Of a stretch of 64,000 nucleotides of DNA, positions 31,338 to 40,449 are shown piece after piece (position 1 is the stretch's first letter; each line of letters starts with the position of its first letter). The notes under the pieces were generated by a model. It was not told the DNA's origin and did no database searches. It worked only from the letters and a program-made list of their open reading frames with translations. Both the position numbers and the translations under genes were made by a program. Origin of the DNA: Burkholderiales bacterium 39-55-53 (GTDB lineage: Bacteria > Pseudomonadota > Gammaproteobacteria > Burkholderiales > Burkholderiaceae_C); the NCBI GenBank assembly GCA_002282445.1, contig NCJK01000001.1, positions 744,001 through 808,000 of the forward strand, written 5' to 3'.

Positions 31338-32018
31338 ATGACACAACACACACCTGTTCTCATTGCCAGCAACATCAGCCGCCGCTTCCACGAGGGGCCG
31401 CTGGATGTGACCGTGCTGCACAACGTCGACCTGTCGGTGAATGCCGGTGAAACCTTGGCCATCGTTGGCTCATCGGGATCGGGCAAAAGCACCTTGCTCC
31501 ATGTGCTGGGGGGCTTAGACGAGCCCAGCTCTGGCAGCGTGTCGTTAATGGGGCAACCACTGGCTGGCCTCAGTGCCGCCGCCTTGGGTGATTTGCGCAA
31601 CCAACACTTGGGCTTTGTGTATCAGTTCCACCACCTGTTGCCCGAATTCAGTGCGCTCGACAACGTGGCCATGCCCTTGTGGATTCGGCGCATGGACCGT
31701 GCCGCCGCCAGCGCCCAAGCGCAAGCCATGCTCGAAGCGGTGGGCCTTGGCCCCCGCATGCACCACCGCCCAGCCGAGTTGTCAGGCGGCGAGCGCCAGC
31801 GTGTGGCGATTGCCCGTGCTTTGGTGACGCGACCTGCCTGCGTGCTGGCCGATGAGCCCACGGGCAACCTCGACCGCAACACCGCCGACAACGTGTTTGC
31901 CCTCATGCTGCAACTGGCCCGTGAGCACAACACCGCGTTTGTGCTGGTGACGCACGACAACGCTTTGGCAGCTCGCTGTGACCGGCAACTGCACCTGAGT
32001 TCTGGGAAATTGGTTTAA
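31338..32018 (+). CDS. lolD: Lipoprotein-releasing ABC transporter ATPase LolD
   Basis: LolD powers lipoprotein release. The 226-residue ATPase has Walker [10 protein letters not shown], the Q-loop region [12 protein letters not shown] typical of LolD, the signature [15 protein letters not shown] and Walker [13 protein letters not shown]. The start at 31338 follows the lolC stop codon by 8 bp. A longer open frame upstream overlaps lolC and is not used. Confidence 0.95.
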   Translation: MTQHTPVLIASNISRRFHEGPLDVTVLHNVDLSVNAGETLAIVGSSGSGKSTLLHVLGGLDEPSSGSVSLMGQPLAGLSAAALGDLRNQHLGFVYQFHHLLPEFSALDNVAMPLWIRRMDRAAASAQAQAMLEAVGLGPRMHHRPAELSGGERQRVAIARALVTRPACVLADEPTGNLDRNTADNVFALMLQLAREHNTAFVLVTHDNALAARCDRQLHLSSGKLV

Positions 32019-32039
32019 GGCTTATAGGCTTAATGAGCC

Positions 32040-32936
32040 TTAGCCACTGAACAAACGCCCACGCGCGTTTTGCGTGATCGCCGCCACACACGGGTGCGAA
32101 ATACGGCGCTCCACCGACACCGCAAAGAACTCCTCCACCAGCTCATCGGTGCGGCCTATCACCTCCACACCAAACTGCGCCACAGTCTCTTTTTCCAAGA
32201 TACCCGGCGACATGAACACGCCCCGCCCTTCACGGCCAAACGCCGTCATCAACGCCCCGTCATCAAACTCGCCCACCACACGCGGCTGAATTTTGTGGCG
32301 CACCAGCCACCCATCCAGCTGCTGCCGCACCGACGACGCAGAGCCTTGAATCAGCATGGGCGTCTCGTGCAAACACTGGGGAAACTTGCCTTTCAAGGTG
32401 GCTCGTAACTCGGGCGTGCAAAAAAAACTCATGGGCGTGGTTCCCAACGCATGGTTGAACGCCTTCACGCTGATGCGCTTGGACAGCGGTTCATCCGCAA
32501 TCACCAAGTCCAGCCGATGCAAAGCCAACTGGGCAACGAGGTCTGGGAACTTTCCCTCGCTGCCAATCAAACGCACCGGTTCAGCGATAGACAACGCAGG
32601 CTCCAGCAGCCGGTAAGCCACAGACTTGGCCACCGAGTCGGCCACGCCCACCCGAAACTCCAACGTGCGCACGCCCGCTTGGGTGTCAGTCATGGCGGCC
32701 TTGAGCTCGGAGCCCAAGGCAAAGATGTCGTCGGCATAGCTCAGGGCTTTTCGGCCATCCTCGGTCAACTCAAGCTGACGGCCGCTTTTGCGAAACAGCT
32801 TGCGGCCCAAGCTTTCTTCGAGCAATTTGATTTGGCCAGACAGGGTTTGCGGGGTTGTGTGTAACTGCTCACCTGCGCGCATGATGCCGCCCGCACGCGC
32901 TGTGACCCAAAAATAATAGAGGTGTTTAAAGTTCAT
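32040..32936 (-). CDS. nhaR: LysR-family activator NhaR
   Basis: This 298-residue regulator starts MNFKHLYYFWVTARAGGI, characteristic of NhaR, which in enterobacteria activates the Na+/H+ antiporter gene nhaA in response to sodium. The N-terminal winged helix-turn-helix (residues 1-60) is followed by a LysR effector domain. No nhaA is next to it, so the target is unknown here. It is divergent from the Rrf2 gene and shares an AT-rich 127-bp region with two TACGAAT repeats. Confidence 0.85.
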   Translation of the reverse strand: MNFKHLYYFWVTARAGGIMRAGEQLHTTPQTLSGQIKLLEESLGRKLFRKSGRQLELTEDGRKALSYADDIFALGSELKAAMTDTQAGVRTLEFRVGVADSVAKSVAYRLLEPALSIAEPVRLIGSEGKFPDLVAQLALHRLDLVIADEPLSKRISVKAFNHALGTTPMSFFCTPELRATLKGKFPQCLHETPMLIQGSASSVRQQLDGWLVRHKIQPRVVGEFDDGALMTAFGREGRGVFMSPGILEKETVAQFGVEVIGRTDELVEEFFAVSVERRISHPCVAAITQNARGRLFSG

Positions 32937-33063
32937 AGGCTCTATTAAACTTCGATTTTTACGAATAAATAAAACAATAAATACGAATTTACACGAAGTG
33001 ATTTAGTGTTTAAAGTTCTGACCATTCTGAGATGTATTCAGAAGAAACACAAAGGAGCACACC

Positions 33064-33579
33064 ATGCGTTTGAGCACCAAAAGCCGTTTTGCCGTCACTG
33101 CCATGATTGATATGGGCTTGCGTCAGCACCAAGGCCCTGTGTCTTTGGCTGCCATCAGCCAACGCCAGCACATCTCCATCTCGTACCTTGAACAGCTCTT
33201 TAGCAAAATGCGCCAGCACGGTTTGGTGGAGAGCACGCGCGGCCCCGGCGGCGGCTACACCCTGAACCGCGACGCCAACCACATCAGCGTGGCCGACATC
33301 ATCTATGCCGTCAACAGCCCTGACGAAAAAGAACAGGTCCCTGCTGATGCCGCCCAAAACGGCTATGTGTCGACCGAAGACCTGTGGACACAGCTGAACC
33401 AAAAAATGGAAGACCACATGCAGTCCATCAGCTTGCACAGCTTGATTGCGGCTGAACTGACTAAATCAGGTCAAGTGCCCAGCAACCATTCGCCCAAACG
33501 CGGCGTGTTTGCCCAAAAGCCGCAAACCGTTTTGGCCAGCAAAGTACCCAACTCTGTATTTGCATTGGGCAGTTCCTAA
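33064..33579 (+). CDS. Rrf2-family regulator lacking the Fe-S cysteines
   Basis: This 171-residue protein has the Rrf2/IscR winged-helix domain: MRLSTKSRFAVTAMIDMGLR, then ISISYLEQLFSKMRQHGLVE and TRGPGGGYTL. IscR normally holds a [2Fe-2S] cluster with three cysteines around residues 92-104. Here the equivalent loop (SPDEKEQVPADAAQNGYVS) has none, and the whole protein has no cysteine. The DNA-binding domain is intact, so it probably acts as a cluster-independent regulator. No isc genes are nearby. The SD AAAGGAG precedes the ATG. Confidence 0.85.
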   Translation: MRLSTKSRFAVTAMIDMGLRQHQGPVSLAAISQRQHISISYLEQLFSKMRQHGLVESTRGPGGGYTLNRDANHISVADIIYAVNSPDEKEQVPADAAQNGYVSTEDLWTQLNQKMEDHMQSISLHSLIAAELTKSGQVPSNHSPKRGVFAQKPQTVLASKVPNSVFALGSS

Positions 33580-33590
33580 GCGCAGCCCTG

Positions 33591-34409
33591 ATGTGGATTG
33601 ACACACATGGCCACCTAGACGCCGCCGAGTTTGAACCCGATCGTGCTGCCGTGCATCTGCGTGCGCGTGCAGCAGGCGTGGCCACCTGCGTGATTCCAGC
33701 CGTCGAAGCGGCCAACTTTGACACCGTGCGTTTGCTGGCCCATGCCCAGCAAGACGCGTATGCACTGGGCATTCACCCGCTCTACACACCGCACGCCACC
33801 GAAGCGCATTTGGCAAAACTCGATGCAGCCTTGCACGCCCACCGCGAAGACCCGCGTTTGGTGGCCGTGGGCGAAATTGGCCTAGATGGCTTTGTGTCCG
33901 AGCTGAACACTCCCGATGCACTGGCCAAGCAACAACAGTTTTACAAAGCCCAACTCAAGCTCGCGCAACAACACCAACTCCCCGTGATCCTGCATGTGCG
34001 CCGCAGTGCAGACTTGCTACTCAAAGGCTTGCGCGACACACCCGTGGTGGGTGGCATTGCCCATGCCTTTAACGGCAGCTTGCAGCAAGCTCAGGCTTTC
34101 ATTGCCTTGGGTTTCAAACTTGGCTTTGGCGGCGCACTCACCTACGACCGTGCCCTGCAACTGCGCCGCTTGGCCACTGAGCTGCCGCTATCTGCCATCG
34201 TGATTGAAACCGATGCGCCTGATATCCCGCCGCATTGGCTCTACACCACTGCCGAGCAACGCGCCGCAGGCCAGCCCCAAGGCCGCAACGAACCCGCTGA
34301 ACTACCGCGCATTGCCAAAGTGCTGGCTGACCTGCGCGGCATCACCCTAGAAGCGCTAGCCGCAGCCACCAGCGCCAACGCACGACAAGCCTTGCCACGC
34401 CTACAATGA
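33591..34409 (+). CDS. TatD-family metal-dependent hydrolase/DNase
   Basis: This 272-residue TIM-barrel protein has the metal-binding IDTHGHLD at the N-terminus, AVGEIGLDGF, PVILHVRRS, and the C-terminal VIETDAPDIPPHW. TatD enzymes act as 3'-5' exonucleases or D-aminoacyl-tRNA hydrolases. It lies 11 bp after the Rrf2 gene and 4 bp before a PHP gene, so the three are probably one transcript. Confidence 0.88.
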   Translation: MWIDTHGHLDAAEFEPDRAAVHLRARAAGVATCVIPAVEAANFDTVRLLAHAQQDAYALGIHPLYTPHATEAHLAKLDAALHAHREDPRLVAVGEIGLDGFVSELNTPDALAKQQQFYKAQLKLAQQHQLPVILHVRRSADLLLKGLRDTPVVGGIAHAFNGSLQQAQAFIALGFKLGFGGALTYDRALQLRRLATELPLSAIVIETDAPDIPPHWLYTTAEQRAAGQPQGRNEPAELPRIAKVLADLRGITLEALAAATSANARQALPRLQ

Positions 34410-34413
34410 AGGC

Positions 34414-35271
34414 GTGACTTCATCCATCCTCAACGCTGATCTGCACTGCCACTCCGTGGTCTCGGATGGCACGCTTACACCTGAGCAGTTGGCTGCCCGT
34501 GCCAAAGCCAACGGTGTCGAGTTGTGGGCATTGACCGACCACGACGAAGTGGGCGGCCAAGATCGCGCCCTCGCAGCGGCGCAAGCCAACGGCATGAAGT
34601 ACCTCACGGGCGTGGAAATTTCCATCACGTTTGCCAACAAAACCGTACACATCGTGGGCCTCGGCTTTGATGCGCACGACGAACAGCTCAAACAAGGTCT
34701 GCACCAAACACGTGGCGGTCGCGGTGAACGTGCCAAAGAAATGTCTGAAGGCCTCGCCAAAGTCGGCATCCATGGCGCTTTTGATGGCGCACTCAAATAC
34801 GTGGGCAATCCTGAGCTGATCTCGCGCACCCATTTCGCACGCTTTCTTGTTGAAACCGGTGTGTGCCAAGACACCAACGAAGTGTTTCGCCGCTTCTTGA
34901 CCGAAGGCAACCCCGGCTTTGTGCCGCACCGCTGGGCCTCGCTCAAAGACGCGGTGCAATGGATCGTTCAAGCCAAAGGCATGGCTGTCATTGCTCACCC
35001 TGCACGCTATGGCTTCACGCCCAACGAAGAATTTGCGCTGTTCACCGAATTTAAAAACCACGGTGGCCAAGGCGTCGAAGTGGTCACGGGCAGTCACTCC
35101 GTGGCTGAATACGTGACCTACGCCGACATGGCCAAAGAGTTTGATCTGTTCGCCTCTCGCGGCAGCGATTTCCACAGCCCCACAGAGAGTCGCATCGACT
35201 TGGGCACACTGCCTTGGTTGCCCGGCCAACTCACCCCTGTGTGGGAAGCCCTCGCGAACCGAATTCAATAA
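34414..35271 (+). CDS. PHP-domain phosphoesterase (RNase AM / YciV type)
   Basis: This 285-residue enzyme has the PHP metal motifs LNADLHCHSVVSDGTL, LTDHDEVGG and VIAHPARYG, with ASRGSDFHSPTE near the end. Relatives hydrolyse 3',5'-bisphosphonucleotides or trim rRNA 5' ends. The start is GTG at 34414. The stop codon TAA shares its last base with the ATG of the next gene, so translation is coupled. Confidence 0.85.
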   Translation: MTSSILNADLHCHSVVSDGTLTPEQLAARAKANGVELWALTDHDEVGGQDRALAAAQANGMKYLTGVEISITFANKTVHIVGLGFDAHDEQLKQGLHQTRGGRGERAKEMSEGLAKVGIHGAFDGALKYVGNPELISRTHFARFLVETGVCQDTNEVFRRFLTEGNPGFVPHRWASLKDAVQWIVQAKGMAVIAHPARYGFTPNEEFALFTEFKNHGGQGVEVVTGSHSVAEYVTYADMAKEFDLFASRGSDFHSPTESRIDLGTLPWLPGQLTPVWEALANRIQ

Positions 35272-35906
35272 TGGCTCAGTTTCTTCAAGTTCACCCCGAC
35301 AACCCACAGCCCCGTTTACTCAAGCAAGCCGTTCAGCTGCTCGAGCGCGGCGGCATTGTGGCCGTGCCCACCGACTCCAGTTACGCCTTGGTGTGCCACT
35401 TGGACGATAAAGCGGCGGTTGAGCACATGCGCCGCATTCGCCAAGTGGACGAGAAACACCACCTCACGTTGATGTGCCGCGATTTGTCTGAGCTTGCGAA
35501 TTACGCCCGTGTGGACAACCGCCAATACCGCTTGCTCAAAGCTGCTACGCCCGGGGCCTACACCTTCATCTTGGAAGCCACCAAAGAAGTACCCCGCCGT
35601 GTGAGCCACCCACAGCGAAAAACCATTGGCCTGCGTGTGCCGCTGAACAAAACCTTGCTCGACTTGCTCGAACTCCATGGCGCGCCTCTGCTGGCCACCA
35701 CGCTCATCGCCCCCGGCGAAACCGACCCGATGAACGATGCCGAAGAAATTCGCGACCGTTTTGAGCACGACCTTGCCGCCGTGATTGACGCAGGCGCCTG
35801 TGCACTCGAACCCACCACCGTGGTCGACCTCACGCCCATGGATGGCGGCGGCGACCCCGAGGTGATCCGCGAAGGACGCGGCCCGCTGAGCACTTTGGGC
35901 CTGTAA
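35271..35906 (+). CDS. YrdC/Sua5-family protein YciO
   Basis: This 211-residue protein has the YrdC nucleotide-binding fold, with GGIVAVPTDSSYALVCHLDD, KHHLTLMCRDLSELANYARV and the substrate-binding TIGLRVPLN. It resembles the YciO branch more than TsaC, so a role in tRNA threonylcarbamoylation is possible but not assured. The start overlaps the PHP stop codon by one base (TAATG), which mirrors the yciV-yciO pairing in enterobacteria. Confidence 0.85.
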   Translation: MAQFLQVHPDNPQPRLLKQAVQLLERGGIVAVPTDSSYALVCHLDDKAAVEHMRRIRQVDEKHHLTLMCRDLSELANYARVDNRQYRLLKAATPGAYTFILEATKEVPRRVSHPQRKTIGLRVPLNKTLLDLLELHGAPLLATTLIAPGETDPMNDAEEIRDRFEHDLAAVIDAGACALEPTTVVDLTPMDGGGDPEVIREGRGPLSTLGL

Positions 35907-35952
35907 ATGGCAACGCAGCTAATCACGAAGTGTTGAATGCGACAATGATGTT

Positions 35953-36624
35953 GTGAATTTTCCAGAGCTGATTCAAACCATCCTGATTTATGCCTTGCCC
36001 GTGGTGTTTGCCATCACGTTGCACGAGGCTGCGCACGGCTATGTGGCCAACAAATTGGGGGACAACACCGCGCTGATGTTGGGCCGCGTCACCCTTAACC
36101 CCATCCCACACATTGACCCTTTGGGCACGATTGCCATGCCCGCGCTTTTGTACTTTGCCACAGGCGGTACGTTTTTGTTTGGCTACGCCCGCCCTGTGCC
36201 CGTGCGTTTTGGCAATTTGAACCATCCCAAACGCGACATGATTTGGGTGGCCTTGGCAGGACCTGGCATCAACTTCTTGCAAGCCCTTGCTTGGTTGTTG
36301 GCGTTTTATTTGATGAAAAGTTTTGGCGTGACCGAAACCTACTTTTTGAAAATGAGCTTGGCAGGCGTGGTCGTCAACGTGTCCATGTTTGTCTTCAACC
36401 TCTTTCCTCTGCCGCCGCTCGATGGTGGCCGCGTGCTGGTGGGCTTGCTGCCTTGGCGCGCTGCAGTTTGGCTGTCCAAGGTCGAGCCTTACGGCATGTA
36501 CATCATCTTGGGTCTGGTGATTTTCAAGTTGCTTGATGACATTTGGATGGCCCCACTCATGAAGTGGACCGTGTTTGTGTTGTCACTTTTGCTGAGCCCC
36601 GTTGAGTTTTTATTGCATCCCTGA
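35953..36624 (+). CDS. Site-2 protease family (M50) membrane metalloprotease
   Basis: This 223-residue membrane protein has the zinc motif HEAAH (residues 24-28) in the first helix and the third-ligand motif FPLPPLDGGR in a later helix. About five or six hydrophobic helices are visible. There are no PDZ or CBS domains, so it is the minimal type. The start is GTG at 35953. The substrate is unknown. The trpS gene begins 21 bp later, a gene order frequent in proteobacteria. Confidence 0.88.
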   Translation: MNFPELIQTILIYALPVVFAITLHEAAHGYVANKLGDNTALMLGRVTLNPIPHIDPLGTIAMPALLYFATGGTFLFGYARPVPVRFGNLNHPKRDMIWVALAGPGINFLQALAWLLAFYLMKSFGVTETYFLKMSLAGVVVNVSMFVFNLFPLPPLDGGRVLVGLLPWRAAVWLSKVEPYGMYIILGLVIFKLLDDIWMAPLMKWTVFVLSLLLSPVEFLLHP

Positions 36625-36645
36625 TTTTGAAATACTAAGCACGAT

Positions 36646-37842
36646 ATGAAAGAACGCGTTCTCTCCGGCATGCGCCCCACGGGTGCTTTGCATTTAGGCC
36701 ACTACCACGGCGCTTTGAAAAACTGGGTGCGTTTGCAGTCTGAGATGGATTGCTATTACTTCGTGGCCGACTGGCACGCGCTCACCACGCATTACGAAAA
36801 CCGCGAGGTGATCGAGAAGAACGTGTACGAGATGGTGATCGACTGGCTCGCCGCTGGCCTTGACCCGAACGCTTGCACCATCTTCTTGCAAAGCCGCATT
36901 CCTGAGCATGCCGAGTTGTTCACACTCTTGGCGATGGGTACACCACTGGGTTGGCTCGAGCGCGTGCCCACCTACAAAGACCAACAAGAAAAGCTCAAGG
37001 ACAAAGACTTGTCCACCTATGGCTTCTTGGGCTACCCGCTGCTGCAAGCAGCGGACATCTTGATTTACAAAGCCAAGCATGTGCCCGTGGGCGAAGACCA
37101 AGCCAGCCACGTGGAGTTGACGCGCGAAGCCGCACGCCGCTTTAACCACTTGTACGGCCGCGAAATCAACGCAGAAGAAAAAATCCAAGCATCTCTGGCC
37201 AAGCTGCCCAAAGACAGCATCAAACGCTTTGAGAAGTCGCGCAAGGCTTACCAAGAAACAGGCGACGCCAAAGCCATGGAAGGTGCGCTGGGCTACATTG
37301 CCACAGCACCTGAGTTGGATGAACAAGATCGTGAGCGCTTGGGCGGGTACTTCAAAGGCACAGGCAAAGTCATCTTGACCGAACCCCACGCGCTGCTGAC
37401 TGAAGCCAGCAAGCTACCAGGCTTGGACGGCGCAAAGATGAGCAAAAGTTACAACAACTCGATTGCCATCCGCGAAGACCGCGCCACGATCGAGCAAAAA
37501 GTCAAACGCATGCCCACCGACCCTGCGCGCCAAAAACGCACCGATGCGGGCAACCCCGACAAGTGCCCCGTGTGGCAATTCCACATGGTCTACAGCGATG
37601 CGGGCCAACGTGAGTGGGTAGCCCAAGGCTGCAAAACCGCAGGAATTGGCTGCTTGGAGTGCAAACAACCCATCATTGACGCCATTCTGCGCGAGCAGCA
37701 ACCCATGCTCGAACGTGCAGAGCCGTACATCACAAACCCCAAGATCGTTCGTGATATCGTCGACGCAGGTACTGAAAAAGCACGCAAGACAGCTCGGGAA
37801 ACCATGCAGGATGTTCGGTCCGCAATGGGGCTAAACTACTAA
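36646..37842 (+). CDS. trpS: Tryptophanyl-tRNA synthetase
   Basis: TrpS charges tRNA-Trp. The 398-residue product has the HIGH-type box ALHLGHYHGAL, the tryptophan-binding YPLLQAADILIYKA and the KMSKS loop GAKMSKSYNN. It is about 60 residues longer than E. coli TrpS because of insertions around residues 180-230 and a cysteine-containing segment CPVWQFH...CKTAGIGCLECK, which could bind metal. This longer form is usual in betaproteobacteria. Confidence 0.95.
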   Translation: MKERVLSGMRPTGALHLGHYHGALKNWVRLQSEMDCYYFVADWHALTTHYENREVIEKNVYEMVIDWLAAGLDPNACTIFLQSRIPEHAELFTLLAMGTPLGWLERVPTYKDQQEKLKDKDLSTYGFLGYPLLQAADILIYKAKHVPVGEDQASHVELTREAARRFNHLYGREINAEEKIQASLAKLPKDSIKRFEKSRKAYQETGDAKAMEGALGYIATAPELDEQDRERLGGYFKGTGKVILTEPHALLTEASKLPGLDGAKMSKSYNNSIAIREDRATIEQKVKRMPTDPARQKRTDAGNPDKCPVWQFHMVYSDAGQREWVAQGCKTAGIGCLECKQPIIDAILREQQPMLERAEPYITNPKIVRDIVDAGTEKARKTARETMQDVRSAMGLNY

Positions 37843-37864
37843 TATTGATTCAGGAGTAATAAAA

Positions 37865-38461
37865 ATGAGTATGTACATCATTGACGACCATCCTTTGGTT
37901 CGCCAAGCCATCGCCATGTTGTTGCGCCGCATGCGCCCCGCATCAAAAGTTATCGAATTGGAAAAGTTCAGCGAACTGCAAGCGGCCATCATCAAAAACG
38001 GCGAGCCAGAGCTGTTTGTGCTCGATTTGTTGCTGCCTGGCGTCAAAGGCACTTCAGCCGTCAAAGAGATCAAGACCATGTATGGCAACGTGCCGTTGGC
38101 CGTGATTTCCTCTATGCCTGCTGGCGAAGCCGAAGAAACGTGTATCGAAGCCGGTGCTGACATCTACATCGAGAAGTCCACACCTGCCAACGAAATCTCC
38201 TCTGCCATCCAAGGTTTGTTTGCTGCCGAACACGGCAGTGATGACGAAACAGCTGTCTCTGTGGGCGAGACCAAATTGTCTAAGCGCCAAAAACAACTCA
38301 TCGTGATGTTGGACCGTGGTTTGAGCAACCGCGACATCGCCGCCGAGTTGGACATCAGCGAACACACGGTCAAAGTTCACTTGTGGCGCTTGTTCCGCCG
38401 CTTGGACGTGAAGAGCCGTACACAAACGTTGCACTTTGCGCGCATGAACGGCTTGCTGTAA
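37865..38461 (+). CDS. LuxR-family response regulator
   Basis: This 198-residue protein has an N-terminal receiver domain (YIIDDHPLVRQ, phospho-acceptor in FVLDLLLPG) and a C-terminal LuxR helix-turn-helix (SKRQKQLIVMLDRGLSNRDI and ISEHTVKVHLWRLF). No histidine kinase is adjacent, so it is an orphan here. It follows trpS by 22 bp and is closed by a bidirectional terminator. Targets are unknown. Confidence 0.88.
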   Translation: MSMYIIDDHPLVRQAIAMLLRRMRPASKVIELEKFSELQAAIIKNGEPELFVLDLLLPGVKGTSAVKEIKTMYGNVPLAVISSMPAGEAEETCIEAGADIYIEKSTPANEISSAIQGLFAAEHGSDDETAVSVGETKLSKRQKQLIVMLDRGLSNRDIAAELDISEHTVKVHLWRLFRRLDVKSRTQTLHFARMNGLL

Positions 38462-38480
38462 TTCAGCGCACCCCAAAACT

Positions 38481-38516
38481 AAAAGCCCCGCAGTTTTAAA
38501 ACTACGGGGCTTTTTT
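38481..38516. terminator. Bidirectional terminator between the LuxR regulator and ccmI
   Basis: The arms AAAAGCCCCG (38481-38490) and CGGGGCTTTT (38505-38514), with an inner AGTTTT/AAAACT pair, give a nearly continuous stem. T-runs occur on both strands. It separates two convergent transcripts. Confidence 0.92.
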
Positions 38517-38534
38517 CATGGCTTGTTCACCACG

Positions 38535-39893
38535 TTACTGCGCTGTGGACTGCAAGGTGTCACGCACCATCAAGTTCAGGCCTTTGCTGCCTGGCTTCAC
38601 AGGCGTCAAGCTCACGCCGTAGTCGCCTGCTTGAGCAACCGCTTGACCACTCTTGGAGATGCGCACACGCACGGTCACTTCGCCCATCGTTGACAGTTTG
38701 GCAGTCGGTGTCATGGCACTGCTGTCATCCAACACAAAATCAAACGGCAATTTGTCGGCGGTGGTGCGCACAATGGCCACAGGCATGCGGGAGCCCGTCA
38801 CAGGCGTGGCGTACACGAACACAGTGTCGGTCGGCGCAACCAAACCTTGCAACTCTTTCACCAAGGTCACACGGCCGCTGATGCTGCTTGCCGCTAACGC
38901 GGCCTTGGCTGCAGGCGAAGTTGCGGCAACATCGGCTGGGGCCGCACTGGACGCACGAGGAGGGATCGCAGGCAAGCCCAGTTTGTTGCGCGCTTCGGCA
39001 ATGGCGCGGTCAAGCTCAGGGGCATCGGGCGAATCTGCGGGCACAACTTCGCGGGCACGCTCCCAATAGCGCAGCGCGGTCGTGAAATTCAGTTCCGCAT
39101 ACGACGCGCTACCAGCCAAGAACAAAGCATTCAGGTGATGCGGATCAGCGGTCAGCACACGCTGGATGATGGACCAAGGCTCGCCAGCAAAACTGCCACC
39201 GTTCTTTTGCGCCAACACTTCGGCTCGTTCAATGGACAGGTTGTCATCGCGACTCAAGGACAAAGCTTTGCCAAAAGCCTCTGCGGACTCTTGGAACATG
39301 CCACGCGCGCGTTGAACACGGCCCAGCATGACCCAGCCCTCCATGCTGTTGGGTTCATCCTGCAAACGACGTGTCAGGGCGGTGGCCATCTCCGTCAACT
39401 TTTCAGGAGTGACTTCTTCAGACGCATTGCCAGTGCCTTGCACCAAGGCGCGTGGGTCAAGCGCCACAGGCTCGCCCATCACGCTGTACATCAGCAACGA
39501 GGCCACGGGCACGACAAACACGACCAAACCAATGCTCAGCCAAGGTTTGCGCCACACCACAGGGGTACTTGGTTTGTCAGCCGAGCCGCTTGGGGAAGGC
39601 GACTCTAAGCCCTCTGCGCCGACATCGATCAACAAACGTTGTGACAGTTCGTCACGCGCTGCTTTGAGCTCCTCATAGCTGAGGTTACCCATCACGAACT
39701 CGCGGTCGAGATCGGCCATTTGGTCGCGGTACACCGCAGCATTGGCTTGGGCGGGGTTGTTGGCAGCATCAGCTTGATGGGCTGCCAGTTGTGCACCTTG
39801 CTTTGAGCCGCGCCAGATGGCCACGCTCAAGACAAGCATTACCGCAGCCAGCATGGCCACAGCGAGATAAATAAAAGCGAGTGCGGGATTCAC
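38535..39893 (-). CDS. ccmI: Cytochrome c biogenesis protein CcmI
   Basis: CcmI holds apocytochrome c for heme attachment. The 452-residue protein has two N-terminal membrane helices (about 5-25 and 115-138), the cytoplasmic leucine-zipper loop with LDREFVMGNLSYEELKAARDEL, and a periplasmic TPR domain (about 170-310). The C-terminal region, after an Ala/Pro-rich linker, resembles the CcmI C-terminal domain (FVYATPVTGSRMPVAIVR). It is the last gene of the ccmABCDEFGHI operon. Confidence 0.93.
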   Translation of the reverse strand: MNPALAFIYLAVAMLAAVMLVLSVAIWRGSKQGAQLAAHQADAANNPAQANAAVYRDQMADLDREFVMGNLSYEELKAARDELSQRLLIDVGAEGLESPSPSGSADKPSTPVVWRKPWLSIGLVVFVVPVASLLMYSVMGEPVALDPRALVQGTGNASEEVTPEKLTEMATALTRRLQDEPNSMEGWVMLGRVQRARGMFQESAEAFGKALSLSRDDNLSIERAEVLAQKNGGSFAGEPWSIIQRVLTADPHHLNALFLAGSASYAELNFTTALRYWERAREVVPADSPDAPELDRAIAEARNKLGLPAIPPRASSAAPADVAATSPAAKAALAASSISGRVTLVKELQGLVAPTDTVFVYATPVTGSRMPVAIVRTTADKLPFDFVLDDSSAMTPTAKLSTMGEVTVRVRISKSGQAVAQAGDYGVSLTPVKPGSKGLNLMVRDTLQSTAQ

Positions 39894-39894
39894 A

Positions 39895-40449
39895 TCAACC
39901 TTTCAACAGTTGCTTGGCGCGTTCGCGCGCCTCGTCGCTCAATGCGGCAGGCGCAGCCAGTGCGCGGCGCTGACGCAAATACACACCTAAAAAGATGGCA
40001 GCAATCACCAATAACAAAAACGGGCCAAACCAAAGCACCCATGTCAACGGCTTGACCTCGGGACGGTAGAGCACAAAGTCGCCGTAACGCGAGACCAAAA
40101 AGTCTTTGATCTCGCGGTCTGATTTGCCTGAACGAATCAGTTCACGCACTTCATCGCGCAAATCATTGGCCAACTCAGCGTGCGACGAAGCCAATGATTC
40201 GTTTTGGCACACCAAGCAGCGCAGCTCTTGTGAAATATCGACCAATCGGGCTTCGAGCTTTGGGTCTTCGGCCATCAGGGGGGCTTCGCGCCCCACAGCC
40301 AATGCAGCAGACGCAGCCGCTGCGGGCTCAGGGGCCAGCGAGGACGCTGTTGCTTGCGCCAAAGCACTATGCGGCATGCACCACATGGCCATCGAAACGC
40401 TGAGCACACCTACGCCATTCAAAGCGCCATTCATCCAACCACGTTTCAT
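39895..40449 (-). CDS. ccmH: Cytochrome c-type biogenesis protein CcmH
   Basis: CcmH is a periplasmic thiol oxidoreductase that keeps the CXXCH cysteines of apocytochrome c reduced. The 184-residue product has a signal sequence, the conserved LRCLVCQNESLASSHAELA with the two redox cysteines, and a C-terminal membrane anchor (WVLWFGPFLLLVIAAIFLG). It overlaps ccmG by 4 bp. Confidence 0.95.
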   Translation of the reverse strand: MKRGWMNGALNGVGVLSVSMAMWCMPHSALAQATASSLAPEPAAAASAALAVGREAPLMAEDPKLEARLVDISQELRCLVCQNESLASSHAELANDLRDEVRELIRSGKSDREIKDFLVSRYGDFVLYRPEVKPLTWVLWFGPFLLLVIAAIFLGVYLRQRRALAAPAALSDEARERAKQLLKG

